A program made the translations under genes and the position numbers. The notes beneath the pieces were generated by a model. The model saw nothing but the letters and a program-made list of their open reading frames with translations. It was not told where the DNA came from and ran no database searches. From NCBI GenBank assembly GCA_900471515.1, contig UCFC01000013.1, positions 62,001-126,000 of the forward strand: 64,000 nt of DNA, written 5' to 3'. Below, in pieces: positions 62,019-64,000 of the stretch. This DNA comes from Hyphomicrobiales bacterium. GTDB lineage: Bacteria > Pseudomonadota > Alphaproteobacteria > Rhizobiales > Rhizobiaceae. Numbering within the stretch: the stretch's first letter is position 1; every line of letters starts with the position of its first letter.

Positions 62019-62114
62019 CCGAGAAGTCTCCGGTGAATGCGGAAGGCGCCCGAAAGCGCGCCTCCGTTACGATGGAGCCGGAGAATGCCTCGTGAAGCTT
62101 GCCTGCAGCTTGGC

Positions 62115-62555
62115 TTACCAGGTGCCGGTATTGCCCATGGACAGCCACGGCTCGGCCGGGGCCAGTCTTTCGCCCTTCTGCAGGATCTCGATCGAGATGC
62201 CGTCGGGCGAACGGACGAAGGCCATATTGCCGTCACGCGGCGGGCGATTGATGATTATGCCGTTATCCATCAGCTTCTGGCAGATCGCGTAGATATCATC
62301 CACCTCATAGGCGAGGTGACCGAAATTGCGTCCTCCGGTATAATCTTCCGTGTCCCAGTTATAAGTGAGCTCCAGGCAGGGGGCTTTTTCGCTGCGGGCG
62401 CGGTCGAGATCATCGCGAGCAGCCAGGAAAACGAGCGTAAAGCGGCCCTTCTCGTTCTCATGGCGGCGGATTTCCTCGAGTCCGAAGAGTGTGGTGTAGA
62501 AATGGAGGGAAGCGTCGAGGTCTTTGACGCGAACCATGGTGTGGAGATAACGCAT
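62115..62555 (-). CDS. gloA: Glyoxalase I (lactoylglutathione lyase)
   Basis: 146 residues. Converts the methylglyoxal-glutathione adduct to lactoylglutathione. Two VOC repeats: MRYLHTMVRVKDLDASLHFY with His5, and FGHLAYEVDDIYAICQKL; the other ligand glutamates are in ELTYNWDTEDY and SIEILQKGE. GAGGAAA precedes the ATG. Confidence 0.94.
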   Translation of the reverse strand: MRYLHTMVRVKDLDASLHFYTTLFGLEEIRRHENEKGRFTLVFLAARDDLDRARSEKAPCLELTYNWDTEDYTGGRNFGHLAYEVDDIYAICQKLMDNGIIINRPPRDGNMAFVRSPDGISIEILQKGERLAPAEPWLSMGNTGTW

Positions 62556-62749
62556 TGTGTTTCCTCTCTCTATTCAGGCTAGCCCATCTGGAGTAACAGA
62601 CGCCAGTTTCGGGCAAGTCATCGCGATAAAATGTACAGTTGGGAATAACCGAAAACTAGGACTTGCGCTTATCCGTTACCAAGATGTTAATCTTGATTTC
62701 AAGAATCAGTTAACCGTAACAGTGTGACGCGTATTGAGGGGCTGGCGAC

Positions 62750-63328
62750 ATGGCTGACAGGATTTCACCGAATGGCTTTACCGACCTTGAAGAGTTGTCG
62801 GGGGAACCGGTTGACCTCGTTGAAATCACCGGCGTGGTGAAATGGTTCGACGTGGCCAAGGGCTTTGGCTTCATCGTTCCCGATAATGGCATGCAGGATG
62901 TGCTGCTGCACGTGACCTGCCTTCGCCGCGACGGCTACCAGACCATCCTCGAGGGCACACGCATCGTCGCTCTCATCCAGCGCCGCGAGCGCGGCTTCCA
63001 GGCCTTCAAGATCCTTTCCATGGATCAGTCGACTGCGGTCCACCCCTCGCAGATGCCGCCGGTTCGCACCCACGTGCAGGTCACGGCAACGAGCGGCCTC
63101 GAACGCGCGCTTGTAAAGTGGTTCAACCGCACCAAGGGCTTCGGGTTCCTGACGCGCGGCGAAGGCACGGAAGACATTTTCGTGCATATGGAAACGCTGC
63201 GCCGCTTCGGCCTTACGGAACTGCGGCCCGGCCAGGTGGTGCTGGTGCGCTTCGGCGACGGCGAGAAGGGCCTGATGGCCGCGGAAATCCATCCTGACGT
63301 TCCGAGCCCGGTCGGCCGGTCTCACTGA
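62750..63328 (+). CDS. Double cold-shock-domain protein
   Basis: 192 residues with two CSDs: [20 protein letters not shown] (about 26-45) and [20 protein letters not shown] (about 120-139), each with the RNP1 KGFGFI/L motif. The domains bind single-stranded nucleic acid. Double-CSD proteins of this length are an alphaproteobacterial type. It overlaps the next gene start by one base. A CAAGAT-gtta-ATCTTG palindrome lies about 60 bases upstream (62680-62695). Confidence 0.93.
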   Translation: MADRISPNGFTDLEELSGEPVDLVEITGVVKWFDVAKGFGFIVPDNGMQDVLLHVTCLRRDGYQTILEGTRIVALIQRRERGFQAFKILSMDQSTAVHPSQMPPVRTHVQVTATSGLERALVKWFNRTKGFGFLTRGEGTEDIFVHMETLRRFGLTELRPGQVVLVRFGDGEKGLMAAEIHPDVPSPVGRSH

Positions 63329-63816
63329 TGCGCAGACTGTTCTCTGTGGAGATGATGAGAAGCGCCTTCATGGCGCTTTTTTTCATGATCGCCCTGCCGG
63401 CATTTGCGCAGCAGGACATGCACTTCGACAAGGAGCCGCTGATCATCCAGACGGCTGCCGGCAAGATGCTGCATTTCACCGTCGAGATCGCCGCCACCGG
63501 CGACCAGCGCGCTTACGGGCTGATGTTCCGCAAGGCGATGGCCGAGGATGCCGGCATGATCTTCGATTTCGGCGTATCGCGGCGCGTCACCATGTGGATG
63601 GAAAATACCGTGCTGCCGCTCGACATGCTCTTTGCGGACGACAGGGGCATCATCACCCATATCAAGGAAGACGCGACACCTTTTTCCCGCGACATCATCG
63701 ATTCGATGGGCGAGGTCCGCTATGTGGTCGAGTTGAATGCCGGCATCGCCCGCAAGCTCAACATCCGCCCCGGCGATCGTCTCGTCAGCGCCACGACGAC
63801 GAAAAAGGCAAAGTAA
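63328..63816 (+). CDS. DUF192 exported protein
   Basis: 162 residues. A signal peptide (FMALFFMIALPAFAQ) precedes the DUF192 domain: VEIAATGDQRAYGLMFRKAM, MIFDFGVSRRVTMWMENTVL and PLDMLFADDRGIITHIKEDA. Function unknown. Its ATG overlaps the stop of the cold-shock gene, so the two are co-translated, an arrangement I associate with Rhizobiales. Confidence 0.9.
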   Translation: MRRLFSVEMMRSAFMALFFMIALPAFAQQDMHFDKEPLIIQTAAGKMLHFTVEIAATGDQRAYGLMFRKAMAEDAGMIFDFGVSRRVTMWMENTVLPLDMLFADDRGIITHIKEDATPFSRDIIDSMGEVRYVVELNAGIARKLNIRPGDRLVSATTTKKAK

Positions 63817-63899
63817 GCCTGTTAAATCTGGCGGCAAAGGCCGATTTATGGGGTTGCGAGGGCAGGGGGAAGCGTGTATTTCCGCTGCCATCAAAGGCT

Positions 63900-63976
<77 letters not shown>

Positions 63977-64000
63977 TTGTTTTCCCAATATTTTCCGTGA

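Overview
This is a chromosomal window from an alphaproteobacterium of the Rhizobiaceae, most likely Rhizobium or a close relative. The base composition is GC-rich. Several gene blocks are in the order I associate with that family: argS-SPOR-nagZ-scpAB-tatABC-serS-surE-pcm-nlpD, yajC-secDF, gatCAB, aroQ-accB-accC-aat, and an NDUFA12-type complex I subunit. Two copies of a rhizobial dispersed repeat are also present. Nothing points to a prophage, integrative element, insertion sequence or CRISPR array. Coding density is high and most genes are housekeeping.

Layout: 1-18.8 kb is a plus-strand run for cell envelope, division and secretion: the argS end, a giant SPOR protein, nagZ, scpA-scpB, tatABC, serS, surE-pcm-nlpD, then (after one minus-strand ATPase) yajC-secDF. 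It ends with two genes resembling the mitochondrial complex I assembly factors NDUFAF3 and NDUFAF6. 18.8-21.6 kb is minus strand: trmFO, two tiny DUF1127 genes, and an unannotated small-RNA locus. 21.9-25.5 kb holds a DUF2157/GDYXXLXY membrane pair, tRNA-Leu and tig. 25.6-31.6 kb is minus: a B12-binding radical SAM enzyme, sthA, a membrane-anchored phosphatase, and radC-map. 31.8-41.5 kb holds a TetR regulator, two small membrane proteins, ruvX, a metallo-hydrolase, gatCA, a decayed acetyltransferase, yjhX, three GNAT genes around gatB, and the NDUFA12-like gene. 41.6-47.1 kb holds a DUF2155 protein facing a DUF2167 protein, then aat, accC, accB, aroQ and a DsbA-like oxidoreductase on the minus strand. 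47.3-58.1 kb holds an aminotransferase, an aldolase/HAD pair diverging from a LysR regulator, a DUF2778 protein, phaC, a lipoprotein, a second aminotransferase followed by hom, and a small membrane protein. 58.2-64 kb holds recJ, three tandem tRNA-Glu genes, a peptidase M15 lipoprotein, gloA, a double cold-shock protein, a DUF192 protein and tRNA-Pro.

The most interesting stretch is 20.4-21.6 kb. On the minus strand, about 110 nt fold into two hairpins whose 13-nt loops are identical and carry CCTCCTCCC, followed by a strong intrinsic terminator. This matches the anti-Shine-Dalgarno CCUCCUCCC (cuckoo / CcsR-like) RNAs of alphaproteobacteria. A third, simpler hairpin of the same kind lies in the 3' UTR of the nearby DUF1127 gene, the association known from Rhodobacter. 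Other points of note are the loss of both aspartate motifs in the phytoene-synthase-like protein, the loss of zinc ligands in the NlpD-like protein, a GNAT pseudogene after gatA, an A73 discriminator in the middle tRNA-Glu, and small membrane proteins with recognisable promoters.
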